From positions 11,005,782 through 11,069,781 of the forward strand of contig CM055108.1 in assembly GCA_029204225.1 (NCBI GenBank): 64,000 bases of DNA, given 5' to 3'. This stretch comes from Diphasiastrum complanatum. Its lineage: Eukaryota > Streptophyta > Lycopodiopsida > Lycopodiales > Lycopodiaceae. Below are positions 10,608 through 23,200 of the stretch, piece after piece (position 1 is the first letter of the stretch; each line of letters starts with the position of its first letter). The position numbers were made by a program, and so were the translations under genes. Below the pieces are notes generated by a model. It searched no databases and was not told the origin of the DNA. It worked only from the letters and a program-made list of their open reading frames with translations.

Positions 10608-11164
10608 TTGCTGCAGCGAATCGTGAGTCGCTGCAACTATGAAACACACACACACATATATATTAGATATATAAAAGCACACAAATTTATGTCTCCTTGT
10701 TTCTGATTTTTGGCATAAGAGTCTTAAATATCGCTTGTCAAAAGTGAAAAGATCCATAAGATGCTAATTATAAGCAACCTTTTAAGCATGCCATTGCTGA
10801 AAGGTTGGCAAATGACAATAGCTAAGAGAAGTGTGTAGTTCTAGGAATTTCACTTTTTGAAAAGATATAATTAAGTGCCAAACATTATCAAAAGGATTCA
10901 AAACTTGTTAGCTTTCAAATTCAATAGAATACAATGCAATAGGTCTACATAATCTTTCTAAGGAGGACCCCATTTTGCATTCCACATTGACAGAGAAGTA
11001 GTGCTTTTCATTGTACTACCTTAATACCAAGCACTTCTCAAAATTGAGATGAAAATTGTTTCAACATAAAATAACAATAGACTATAGTAACATTTTATAC
11101 GCTTCATCGTTAAACAACCAAGTGCCTTCATCTATTAGGCCTATTCTTTTACATTAAAACTCAC

Positions 11165-11270
11165 CTCAATATAGGGGCCTACCCCAGATACATTAGATCC
11201 ACTAGAAATCAACTTTTTTCTTAATAGGTCGTACATATAAAGCAAATAGTGAGTGTCCTCCCTTGCATAT
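11165..11270 (-). CDS. RRP6L: RRP6-like exon 7: Exo III motif
   Basis: It has 106 bases encoding [19 protein letters not shown] and the following 16 residues. YxxxD of Exo III is intact, which makes this a DEDDy enzyme. The donor is GAG/GTGAGT. It is the last exon found in the window. Confidence 0.92.
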
Positions 11271-14200
11271 CTGTTCAAACGATCCAAAGAGTACAACTGG
11301 ATAAATAAAAAGAGAATGAAAGGAACATAAGCTAAATATTAATATATCATCCCCAAAACTCAAAAGGGATCAGCCAATCAAGGAACTAGGAAAGCAACTC
11401 TACCTAGTCAATAATTAACCAAAATTAAATTTAAATTGGTCACTCAATAACTATGTCAGCATTCAAGGTCACAAGATACATAGAGGTCAAGACATGGTTG
11501 GTGACAATTTCACCACGAATGTCCATGATTAGTAACTACTTGTATGAAATTGTCTTACTTTAAGGTGCTTGTGGAGAAACACTAAGGAGAAAGTCAGCCT
11601 CTTCTATGTCAAATATTCAATAAGAACCTTAATAGATTGGACAACTAAAGTAATACGTGAATTGCGAGCTATAATCCACATTTTGAGAAAATTTTAAAGT
11701 CAACATTACCTCGTCATTTCTGATGGCAAGGGTCGAATTCGCCAGTCTGCAAGCTGGTAGCTGAGACAGCAAAGCAAAACTACTAAGACTTATGAAACAG
11801 CCAATTTACGAATATATCCTAGAACAAACTCCAATTTCATACAAAGTTCTAAAAGTTTGAATTGGCATTTTAACTTGATTGAAACCTAAAGAAAGCTTCA
11901 AGGAAAAGGCTACACTATCATCCAAATAGTTTAGAGGGATATAATTGATAAGAAATCTGACAAAAATATCCAAAAGAGATAAGATCCTAAACATGCAAAT
12001 GCAATCTAGACTACAACTTGAATGAGATTATCCTCAACAAATGCACAAACGATCTAAAAGAGAAATTATACCAAATATATGCCATTTAAGCATAGGATTG
12101 TGAAATTTGTGCCCTTAATCTATTATTTAATATTAAACCTTATGCTCTAGGAATATGGGCCACTAATTTGCATGACTTGGCATGCAGTCACTTCTTATAT
12201 TCATTTGTTTTATCAAACCCTTAATGATGGGCATGTCTTTAACTCAAATCATGAGCCATTTCTACCAAGTATCAATACACATTACGCCTTCTCAATTAAT
12301 GATGATTTGTAGCTGGTGGCAACAGTAGCAGACAACTTAGAGCTAGATCATACCTAAACTCTTGTTTCTATTCTCTACATTCACGGATGCGTCGTGTTTC
12401 AAAATGTAGCGTTCCAAATGTTCTAAAATATTAAGTCGGTCCACAGTGGAAACCTTTTCTTTTCTTTTTTTTTGGGGGGGGGGGGGGGGGGGGGTTTCCT
12501 TTTACACGTCTTAGGTGAAAAAAAAAAAAGCCTAGAAAGTTCAAAAAAACAATGGCATTAGCTACTAGGAATATTAAATTGTTCACATAGTTGCATCGGA
12601 ACCAAGTTTGCTTTGCTACACTTTCAGATCACACAAAGCATTGAATAACATTGAACGACCCTTGAACATTTATATTATATGGTTATGGGACCAATATCCA
12701 TGCACATGAAAGATGTTGTTGGCAATTCTTCTACTGAGTCGTACCTTGTTGCACGGTATTGTGTTCTTTAACACACACGAAACGAGCAATTACTGAAGCA
12801 AGCTTAATCCAAATTCCGAAGTGACAAAACTTATCCTCATGAGGTTTGATTTCCTCTCTTGATGGCACTCCTTCCTCAACACTCCAGATTTTTAACATGC
12901 AAGCTTTGGCCTTGATATCACTAAGAAGGCATGGCAAGGAGTCACTAATTTGACATAGATGTGTTGTGTACAATAGAATTCCCTAGATTTTGAAACCTAT
13001 TATTGCTCCTAGTTTATGTGTCTCCTGAGTCCTAATAGGGTTCCAATAGTTGTCAATAAAAAAAATTAGATTTCTTTTTTTGTTCTAATGTTTAAGAATG
13101 CTATGCTTAGAACATCATTCCAATGCAACTCATATTCTCTATGATTCGTTATGGGTGAAACCAAAGGATGTGGTTCGGGAGAAAAAGTGGAAGGAGAAGA
13201 ACTGACAAGGGTAGGACTGACAGAGGTGGAAAAAAGAACAGGACGTACAAAAGATGACATGGGAAAATTCTTATGCTGCAAAGCGCTAGCAAGGGAGATG
13301 GCATGGAAGAGAGTGAGCGGAAAAAAAGAAGAAACATCATACCTGAGCACTTCTTGTAAGCCTGCAACTTAGCGGGTTATCAGCTCCCTTGTAGAAATAT
13401 CTAGAAACAAGTAGGAGAGCTCTATAAAGCATGTGGTATAAGTAGCCAAATCACCAATGTGAGTGAGGCTACGAAAAATGTCACGTTGTTGAATAAGCCA
13501 CTAAGGATCAATCATAGCAAGGCGAAGGGCTACCATAAACTCTATCCAACTAGAAAGGCCAGAATGTGAAGTCGTTTGCCGAAACATACGCCACCAAGTA
13601 GTGGCACTGCCCTCCAGATGTAGAGTAGTGGATGTGCTGAGCATCGATCTTGGGAAACATAGGGAAATAGGCTTAGAATATCAATTCAATTTAAATTTGA
13701 ACTAATCATCAATTACAACATGATCGACCAAAACCTTTAGTTTGTGTGAACAATGTTATGTTTTGAAATTGCAATCATCCACAATGTAGATAAAACCAAT
13801 CATTCTAGAGTTAGAAAATGAGAGAATTATCCTATACACAGCCATTTAGAATCGTGAAAATAATTATGACTTAGAACAATATCTTTTCTTACCATCTTGA
13901 TTCATTATGAGCACAACCTTACAAAAACAATATAGCATTTCATATTTATCATTCATTGTCTATAGCTCATCATTCATCATCCATCATCCATCATTTATTA
14001 CTTATCATTTCTCAATCATCACTTAATCATTTATCATGGGAGAAACACATAATCTTCAACATTAATATTGTGAGAAGTAAATTGGAACTTTTCGTTGGCT
14101 TTAAGCCATTACATACTAACACTCAAAATTGACAATCAACAAAAAAATATGCAACATGGACCTCCATATCAAAAGATATGCTTCTTCTTTTAAACTCCAT

Positions 14201-17200
14201 GTTCATAATGACCACAAAATTACATTCTTGGTACTAGATTACTTACTAATTACAGCATGAGTTATCCAAACTTTTAGTCTACGTGAGTAGTGTTGGTTTT
14301 TGAATTGTCATTAGCCATTGTAGATCGAATAAATGCAAAGACACTTTTATTATATTCTTTGTAATGCTCATACTTCTTGTCTAGAACTCGATCTAAGGTG
14401 TATGTCTTTCCTTAAGCTCTTGATTCATTGTGAACTCACATTTTAGTGCATTTTGAACCATTCAAAATGATGACAATAACTATTAACATCAACATCTTTG
14501 TTTTTCATATATATCTTTGGTTTCATTGATTAGAATGCCATTCTAAGAAAATTGCAACTTTTGTACATTTTATATGTTATACTTATTTAGTTTTCTATAT
14601 TCATATTCAATATGCCATTTCATGAAAAGGATGAATTTAAGAGATATACAAATAAAAAGACTTCTAGAGTATGTGAGCATCACTCAAACTTCTAGCATTC
14701 AAAGGCTACCGACTTCCCATCATATAAAAATACATCTCCTCGCACAAAATCGCTTGCATTTGTCTTGACTACATAAAAAGGTTTGTCAGGATTTGCAAGT
14801 TGAAATATTGAAGTTGAGACGATCAAATTCTTGAAAACTCAAAGACTTTCATTTAATTAGTCATTGAACTGTATGGGTTGACTATAGTTTGTTTTGATAT
14901 TCATCACCTCCTTAAGTTTTACAACTTCTGCTAATTTGCAATTCTCAAAATAACACAACATGCTCCCTAATATCATACTATAGACCATAGTTGCCCAGAA
15001 ACACGTTTTTGGGCAAAAACATGTTACATTATTCTACTATCGGGAGTGATTCATCCGAATAATCAATCTTTAATCTACATCCATTTCATTTATTCAGTTC
15101 CGCAGTTTTATAGCGCATTGGCTAGTTGTCAATTGCGACCTACTACCTAATTAGCCTGCCCTAATTGGATAAGCTTAAATTGCTTTCATGTAAATAGTTG
15201 ATCATTATAGAAGAACATGAGTCCTCAAACAATCGAAGAGAAGGAGTAGATGTGTGAGTTTCCTTATCACTCGATAATAGGTTCTCTTATGTACGCAATG
15301 ATCTGTACCAGACCAGACATAGCTTTTGCAATCAGATCCTTAAAGTCAGTTTATGACCAATCCTGGCCAATCCTGGCCTTACACATTGGAAAGCTCTTCT
15401 CAAAGTGTAAGCACATTGAAATTAAGTATCACTATGTCAGAAGCAAAGTTCTCGACAAAGAGGTAAACTTGCAGTACTGTCAAACTCAAGACATGATAGC
15501 TAATATTTTTACTAAGGCTCTAAGCTTGGATGCACACAAAAGATTTTGTGCAGAACTAAGTTTGAAGGTCAATGCATTCATGGATTCAGATTAAGAGGGA
15601 GTGTTGGATTATTCTACTACTAGAGTGATTCATCCGAATAATCGATCTTTAATCTACATCCATTTCATTTATTTAGTTCTGTAGTTTTATACGAGTTTCT
15701 ACACAGTCTGCAGAACTACTTGGGAATCGCTCAACAGGTGGCTCCGACGTATCAAAGCGACTTCGACGACATCGACGTATCCGACGTCTTCGACGACTTG
15801 TCGGAGAAGTCGAAGACGTCGAAGTCAGACAGTTATTGTTTCCGCTTGTTATGAAGCTTACGACTTGCCCTAACCGCTTTGCAACTAAATTTCCGGGAAG
15901 GCCTTACTGAATGGATGACAACGCATTGGCTAGCTGTCAATTGCGACCTATGACCTAATTAGCTGCCCTAATTGGATAAGCTTAAATTGTTTTGGTATAA
16001 ATAGCTGATCATTATAGAAGAACATGAATACAGAGAGACTACAGAGTAAATCAGAGAAGGACTCATAGAGTTCTATTATTGTTCTGTTTTGAGTATTGCT
16101 ATTAGCGCTTACTGCTTATTGGAGGAAGTGCACCAGATAGAGTTACCAATTACTCAGAGATAGTTTCGAGTACGCGGTTGCATCCGCTATTGTTTTGTGC
16201 TCATCATCATCTAACTTTGTACATGCTACTTACTGAGTCAATCCATCTTCTTATTACATTCAGTATTATGTCAGAATGTATGCATGCTTCTCTGTAGTTA
16301 TCAGAACTAATAAATCTCTTATCGTTTTGTCTGATGTTGCAATATTCTTCACTCAGTAATTGTTTGGCTATGAAATCACTTTAGCGCTAATGATTTTAAA
16401 GTTAGCTGCTAAAAGATCAAACGTGATGATTGTCATAATAGCTTTGTTTGATTTATGATAGCAATAGTCATGCATCGGTAGAAGGATCATTCCGTTGCGC
16501 TCAATAGTTCGTCTTTCATTTTTGACTAAATCACTATCGATTCCTATTTCCTTCTTCCAACAAAACATTCCCAGAAACGCGTTTCTGAGCATAGAAACGT
16601 TACAACAAAAAAAGACAAAATACTTAAAAAATAAATCACAACCACTCACAAGATGTGGGTGACTCACAACTCATCTTAATATATATTTCTTGAGAAATAT
16701 GGTAATCTAGTTAGCCAACCTATATAGTATATAGATAATGTTTGCACAACCACTTACAAACCCATCACAATTATCTCTTTGAGTATGATCTCTTAGAGTA
16801 GAAGGCAAATGATTTCTAGTACACTGAGATGAGTGCAAATCTTTTTGCATGGGTCCAAGTAGAATGAGAAATTCTTGTAGTAATCAATACCCAGTATTAT
16901 ATTCCCCGGATTCCAAGAACTTGTGGATGGAGCATATCCATATGACAGACGTAGCAGCTAATATTCACCGTGTCTTATCTCTTCAATATGGTTTCAGCCA
17001 TGATTCAGTATGGTTCAGTAACACGACAATTTTTTCCTCGACAGAATCCAATAGGAATTGATGCATCTAAACTGGACCACCCTGTACCCGAAACATTCGA
17101 CAACCTACGTAAATGTACTACCCTTAATTAATGCTTTAATCTGATACCCATATTGCCCACAAAAAACAAGAAACAAAAATAAATAAAAACAGTGTTTCTC

Positions 17201-20200
17201 AGAAACGCGGTTCAGAAACGTGGTTCTAGAAACACAATGCAACAATGTATAGATGAAGATATCATGTAGAAACACTAATAGAAATTTCTCCAGAGATGGA
17301 GGACAAAGATTGTTCATCATTTGCTGAAATGTTGTGGGAGCATTTTTGGAACCAAAAGCTAAGACTAAAGACTCACAGTGTCCCTATCAAGTTCTAGAAC
17401 CTAGCTTAGCTACTTCTTTCGATTGAATCATAACCATGTCCTCATATCAATCTTTGTGGAGTAGTTAGCTCCACTAAGGCAATCTAAAAGGTCATACATC
17501 CTAGGTAATGGTTTCCTATTCTTGATAGTTAAAAGGACTTTGTGATCCGTGCATATGCATATCCCCCCATCCTTTTTAATAATTAAAAGAACAAGCACAT
17601 CCCATTGAGATCTGCTTGTTCTTTTGATTAGTATCTTGGGGAGGGACACATCAACTAGGTTTGATGTGTCCCCTCCCAAGATACTCTACTACTTGTCTTG
17701 CAACTTCAACTTCCTCTTTTGGCTAAACCATTATAGTTGTTGTTATGTCCATGTCTAGAGTAATCAGAATAATCCTCGATGTGGACATTCAGCACTGCAA
17801 TGTTCGAGTTTATTAATTACACCTCAATATTCCAATCTGGGCCAACAATGTAATTAGCCTTGAGAGGGCCCAAGCACTCCAATTATGACTATGACTTCTG
17901 GAGCAGTGCATGGTGTTTGACGGTTATATGCAATAGTAACTGCTTTTGAGTTTGGTAATAGATTAGGGTTCTAGAAGGAATATTCCTAATCTCTTGGGGG
18001 TGTATATATACCTACATAAACTCACCCCACTCCACTTCCAAATTTTGGATTTCAGTTATCAGAATTCTCTCCTCTCTTGTATCCATTCATCGTGGCTCAA
18101 GGGTGAAGCTAATGAGGGTTGGTATTCAGTTTCTCATTCGTTGGGTGGTTTGGCTCCACATTCATCCTTTTGGTATTTTGCAACAGGATGTCAAGGATCT
18201 ACAAGAGGCGATCACTATGTTCTTATCATCAAAATAGCTTGAAGACTGAAGTAACTACATCATATATATTGAGCAAATCCTCCACTATCTCAGATTTCTA
18301 ATGTTTATTCTCCCCTCAATAGTACTCATATTTAAACAATTTCCAGAAAAACTAGTTTGCAAAATGAGTAAACAACTCATGGAATTGCGCATTCTGTTGT
18401 TGAATTCTAATTTAAAAGCTACTCATACCTTGATTCTTGTAAGATAAGGCTAAAACTGTAGGTAGATGGAGAAGCCTGATTATAGGTTGTAATAACTATA
18501 GGACAGCACACGAGCTATGAAATCTAACAAAGCCATGGTTTTAAAATTCCGGATGTATGTGAATTTTATTGATGATTTTAGTAGATTTTGTTGGGTTTAT
18601 CTACTAAAGAGCAAAGATGAGGTGTTTGATGTCTTTGTCAAGTTCAAGATGGCAAGGGAAGTCCAATTTTCTACCAAGATCAAGTTCTTGAGTGACAATG
18701 GTGGTGAGTACATTTCTAACAAGTTCAAGAGGGAGTACACAAGCCCAAGGACACCACAACAAAATGGAGTGGCCGAGAGGAAGAATAGAATCTTATGTGA
18801 AGGTGCCAAGGCCATGAGGTTAGGTACAAATCTTCCTAAATCCTTTCTAATGGCTACCCCCAAGTATTTATTTCCACCAACAGCCAACTAGGAATGGTGA
18901 CTCTTTGCATTGACTTTTTTTACCTTGATTAAAGCAAGTCAAATACAATATGTAGCAACATAGTTATCAGCACCATTGCACACTTGAGATTTTCACTTGA
19001 ATTGGGGTTAACTTACATCTTAAATTGGAGTAACTTGCATCTATAGTACTCCTACAAGTTATTGCATTTGAAACTTTTAGAGAAGCTATTGCTAGGATTA
19101 GGGCTAAGATCCCCTATCCTCGTCCACACCCTAGAACTTCTAGAAGGGCTCATTCCAGCAAGATGTTCCAATTTATTGTAGATAGATCCATGAACTTGAC
19201 CAATAATTCCTTCAATATAAGTATTGGCCCGGGGTTGTAGTAACTATAAAAGCCTCAATTCCCCAGCATATTGGAGTTATCTTTGCCAAAAAAAAAAAAT
19301 TAGAAGGTTGTGGATGCTTACCATATTGCCAACATGTCTACAACCTTCGAAAAAAATTTACAGTCTTATCTCTCAAAAAACTTTCATCAAGTTTAGCCAT
19401 TGAAATTACATATAACTCTCAAGAAAGCATATGTCATGACTCATGAATTTACATATCAAATAATCAAGCTCAAACCAATTTTAAAAGATTTTACCCATTG
19501 CATATAAACCAATACTAATTGGAAAAAGATGCAACTAACAGCGATCTAGCTAGCATTCTCAATTTACTAAATCCAAATAGCAAGTTACTCTAATTACCAG
19601 CTTGTGTAGATTGTAGAGAGATTGATAAAGCTATGACAGAGAATTTGAAATGGTATGCAAGAGACGGAGCACACCGTTTATCCGCATGAACTCCGCAGAA
19701 GTGCTCTAATAGGAATGCTAAGCCAAATCTTGGAAAGTCTAGAGCCCTAGCAGCCTGCATGAAATACTATAAATAATGAAGAGCATTTTCTTTCAGGAGG
19801 ACTATGAGAATACAAATCAAAGGTGTACATGCAACTAGTTGGCCCTCTACTACATGCTTACCACACTTAATACATATTCTAGATTCTACATGAATTCTAT
19901 TTTGATCTTTCGCAATGTTCTCTTTGTATTATGGTGTACAAGAATCATGAATATCAGAAACCAATGTGGCATTCAAGTGTTTGAAACTCCAACGTTTCAA
20001 ATATATTTTGAACATTTAATCCAAAAAATTTCAACTTTGAAGTAATTCCTGCATTTTGAGGAGATTATGGCTTTTACCCATAGGTGTGTTTAGTTAAATG
20101 CCAAGGCTTTAAAATGTCACTAACATCGATGAAGGAGCACGTAAAAAGCAACAAATCAATCAATTTATTGTGAATAACAAAAGCAATTAAGTTTCACATA

Positions 20201-23200
20201 GAAGTCCTAATTATCTCATTGCATGATAGGATCCACACTTCATGAATGCTTTCACATTGGACAACTGCCCACATACATGCAACAAATATTGTATATGAAA
20301 CATTCAGATGAATCACTGAACTTAGAAGTGTTCACTGCACGAAGGCTTATATAAAAAGAGTATAAGAGATTGACGTACAATTCTGTGTAATGGAAATAGA
20401 TATTAGAGTCACAAAAGTAAAAATTGATACCTTCAAGACTGATTCCCAATAAAAATTAAGTAAATCAAGAGACCTTCAGACTTAGACTAGTAGTTACAAA
20501 CTGTAGACTATGACTACATCTTTGTAAAAAGTGTCATAGCCTCATAGGTTCTTTCTACGTAACAGCAACATTGCCAACTTCTCGTGTATCATCTTCCTCA
20601 TAATCCTTTGAATTGTCATCCTTCGTTCCTCATGTAGCGCATCCTCAGTAGCATCAGATGTAGCACCAGGTGAAGTGGCAGCCATTGCTATCTTACAGTC
20701 GAGTGAAATTGGTGGTGAACAAACCCCACAACATAGATGGTCTTTTCGTAGTTTGAACCTGTGGCCCGATTTTGAAGGACTTTGAGCCTTTTTTAGGCTG
20801 TGGCCCAAAACCAAACAGCTTTGTTTGTGTCCTGGATGCTGAGATACCCACGTTTTAAACACACCAAAATCCTGAATCAAACAATTTTGAATACAACATA
20901 CCATAGTTCCCAGGAATGGTATGGAACCGTTCCTAGAAACGTGTTTCTAGGAACGGTTCCGTACCGTTCCTGGAGGACCTAAGGAACGGTTGCTTACGGC
21001 ATTCCTTCGCGCCGATCATGCTACCACCAGATTATGCTATTACCAGATTTAATGTGATGCTTTTACCATAACCTGGCATACGATTCTATGGAAACGATTC
21101 CATCAACTCTGCCTCAGATCGGAATCAGATCCTCAAATCATGTTTCTGAAAACGCATTCCTAAGGAAGCAGCAAATCCGATCAAGCTCCTAAGTAGTGAC
21201 TCTTCATAGATACTTGTTCAAGAACGGAACGAACAAAAGAAAAACCCGTTCGGGAATGAACCAAAACCCGTTCCTTGGGAACGAAACGGGTATCATTGCA
21301 ACATAGGTAGAACCGTGCACAAGAAGGTTTCAAGGATATTAATGATGAGGGTTCTCCTACTTGATAACCCTTGATTGAGCAATTTTTTGAAAGGGAGATA
21401 ACCGTCTAGCATTAATAGTCTCGTCATAGTCAGAAACCACCTCCCTCTTATTTTGAGGTTTGAAAACAAAATGTTAAGTTTTAGTAGACTAAAGCATCAA
21501 ATACATATGCACCCTTGAATTTATACACCTTGGGCCAACAAACCATATTCTAAGGTTAGGAGCCTATGAATTTCCTTGGGACATAGTGACTACAAAAACT
21601 ACTCTAATTCATAAATTTGGGAAACAGCCACACATGTTTGATCAATATCTATTAGAGTTTGTATCTTATTTTTAGTGTGATGCTGATTTTTCTACATTAA
21701 GAAAAGGTAGGCCATTAGAAAACCACAAACTTAAAGTAAAATTGTGTTGCTTCCAAGGCATAGATTGATTTGCATCCACCTTCAGTCTCCCAAAGACGGA
21801 TTCTAATAGAGGTTTTGAGAGGCTTTCATCCCTTCAATACTTGTACTTGAGCAATGTCTTTTCTAAAGTCTATTTGCACCAAAATCTACTCCATTTTCCC
21901 TCATATGATCCTTCTTAGAACCTTAGTGAAAACTTTTGAAAATTTATAAGCAAAGCTTTTGCTAGCTTTCTAAGTCTTATCAATGATGGCCTCAAACAAA
22001 CTAGAAGAACCATAGAGTATTTTTCAATTTCCATAACCCTGCTTGTCCACTCAATTGTTAGGTTTCCTTCTATGGTTCCCTACATGTTAGCCAAAGCACA
22101 GCCTATATGCTCCTATTCCCAACATCGTCATTCTGTCTCAGTTCTTGAACAAGAGGACAATTGTGATTTATGAGAAAGGCTTTGAACTCTGTTATTTGAC
22201 TCATTTGATTTGTGATCTTCACCATCTTTCTTCATACAGCATACCCTCACAATAAGTATCCAACTCTTGAGCATTATATAAGCCATTCTTTTAATTATAA
22301 GACTCTGCTTTGATTAAATTTTGGTTTCTTGCTTATTCATTTAAAACTCCCTCATGACAACAAATATAAGCAAGCAAGAAGTCAACAAATAGATAATTTT
22401 ACAACCAATTCCTCCTGTACTCCTGCTCTATACAATTTACTAGTCCTACAGACCAGATCACTACAGACCTGCTCAGCTGCACCTGCCCTGCGAAATAAGA
22501 ATCATAGTCAAGAACATGGAACAAGCTGATCCATACGACACTCGCACAATGTTTCAAGATTTGGCACTTTGAACCTCAAACTGGGTCGAATCAGTACCGG
22601 TCCGAATCTGAAAACAAAAGTTAGGGCATTTGTTTTTCTGTTCAAAACGTATTTTTTTTCTGGAAAGTTATTTCATTTTGGATATAATCTTCACCATATC
22701 AATGTGCAAACCTCTCCTAAGACTCCTATATTTGATGAAGACCAGTGTAAAAATATGATTATTACAGATGTCTAGTATCCTACCTACACTGTCATAGCAC
22801 CCAAATTCGAGCAAACACTTTGGGCCTTAGGTAGATCAGGGACAAGGTCTTGATCTTGCCTGCTCCTCAAGTACTAAAGGGGGTAGTTGCGAATGTCTTG
22901 ACCATCCTGAAGGCCAGTCCCCATGGGATTGGGGCTGTGCTACATAATTCTGTGGCACCCGGCTTTCAAAGGTCTGTCCTTAGGGGGTTTAAGTATAATG
23001 CAAGCCTAGGGCTTGCTTGTGACTTGTTAGGACTTCAGGCGGCATCCCATCATCGAGCAACTACACAACTCCTGACATTAACGGGTTTCCAAGGCCTTTG
23101 CTATGCAACATATGACTTCAATAGGTTCGCTCGAGAATGCATTGCTTTTTGGTCAAGGAATATCCTCTCGATGGGCGTGGCTTTTCCTAATCCACCTATT

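Larger units (their letters stand above)
14986..17247. mobile_element. MITE-like element with CATAGTTGC ends, split by a copia insertion
   Basis: The left end is CATAGTTGCCCAGAAACACG at 14986; the right end is GAAACACAATGCAACAATG ending at 17247. Internal palindromic AGAAACGCGTTTCT words lie at 16568-16582 and 17198-17235. The copia derivative 15022-16562 interrupts it, so the rest is about 0.7 kb. Flanks CTATAGAC and TATAGATG resemble a decayed 8-bp target duplication. I infer a hAT-like non-autonomous element; no transposase is present. Confidence 0.4.

Noticed and set aside
12731-12973. 80-codon minus-strand ORF in RRP6-like intron 5
   Set aside because: It has no RRP6 motif, and exons 5 and 6 join in phase without it.
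20542-20904. 120-codon minus-strand ORF between RRP6-like exons 4 and 5
   Set aside because: The exon 4 to exon 5 junction is phase-perfect without it and it has no RRP6 similarity.
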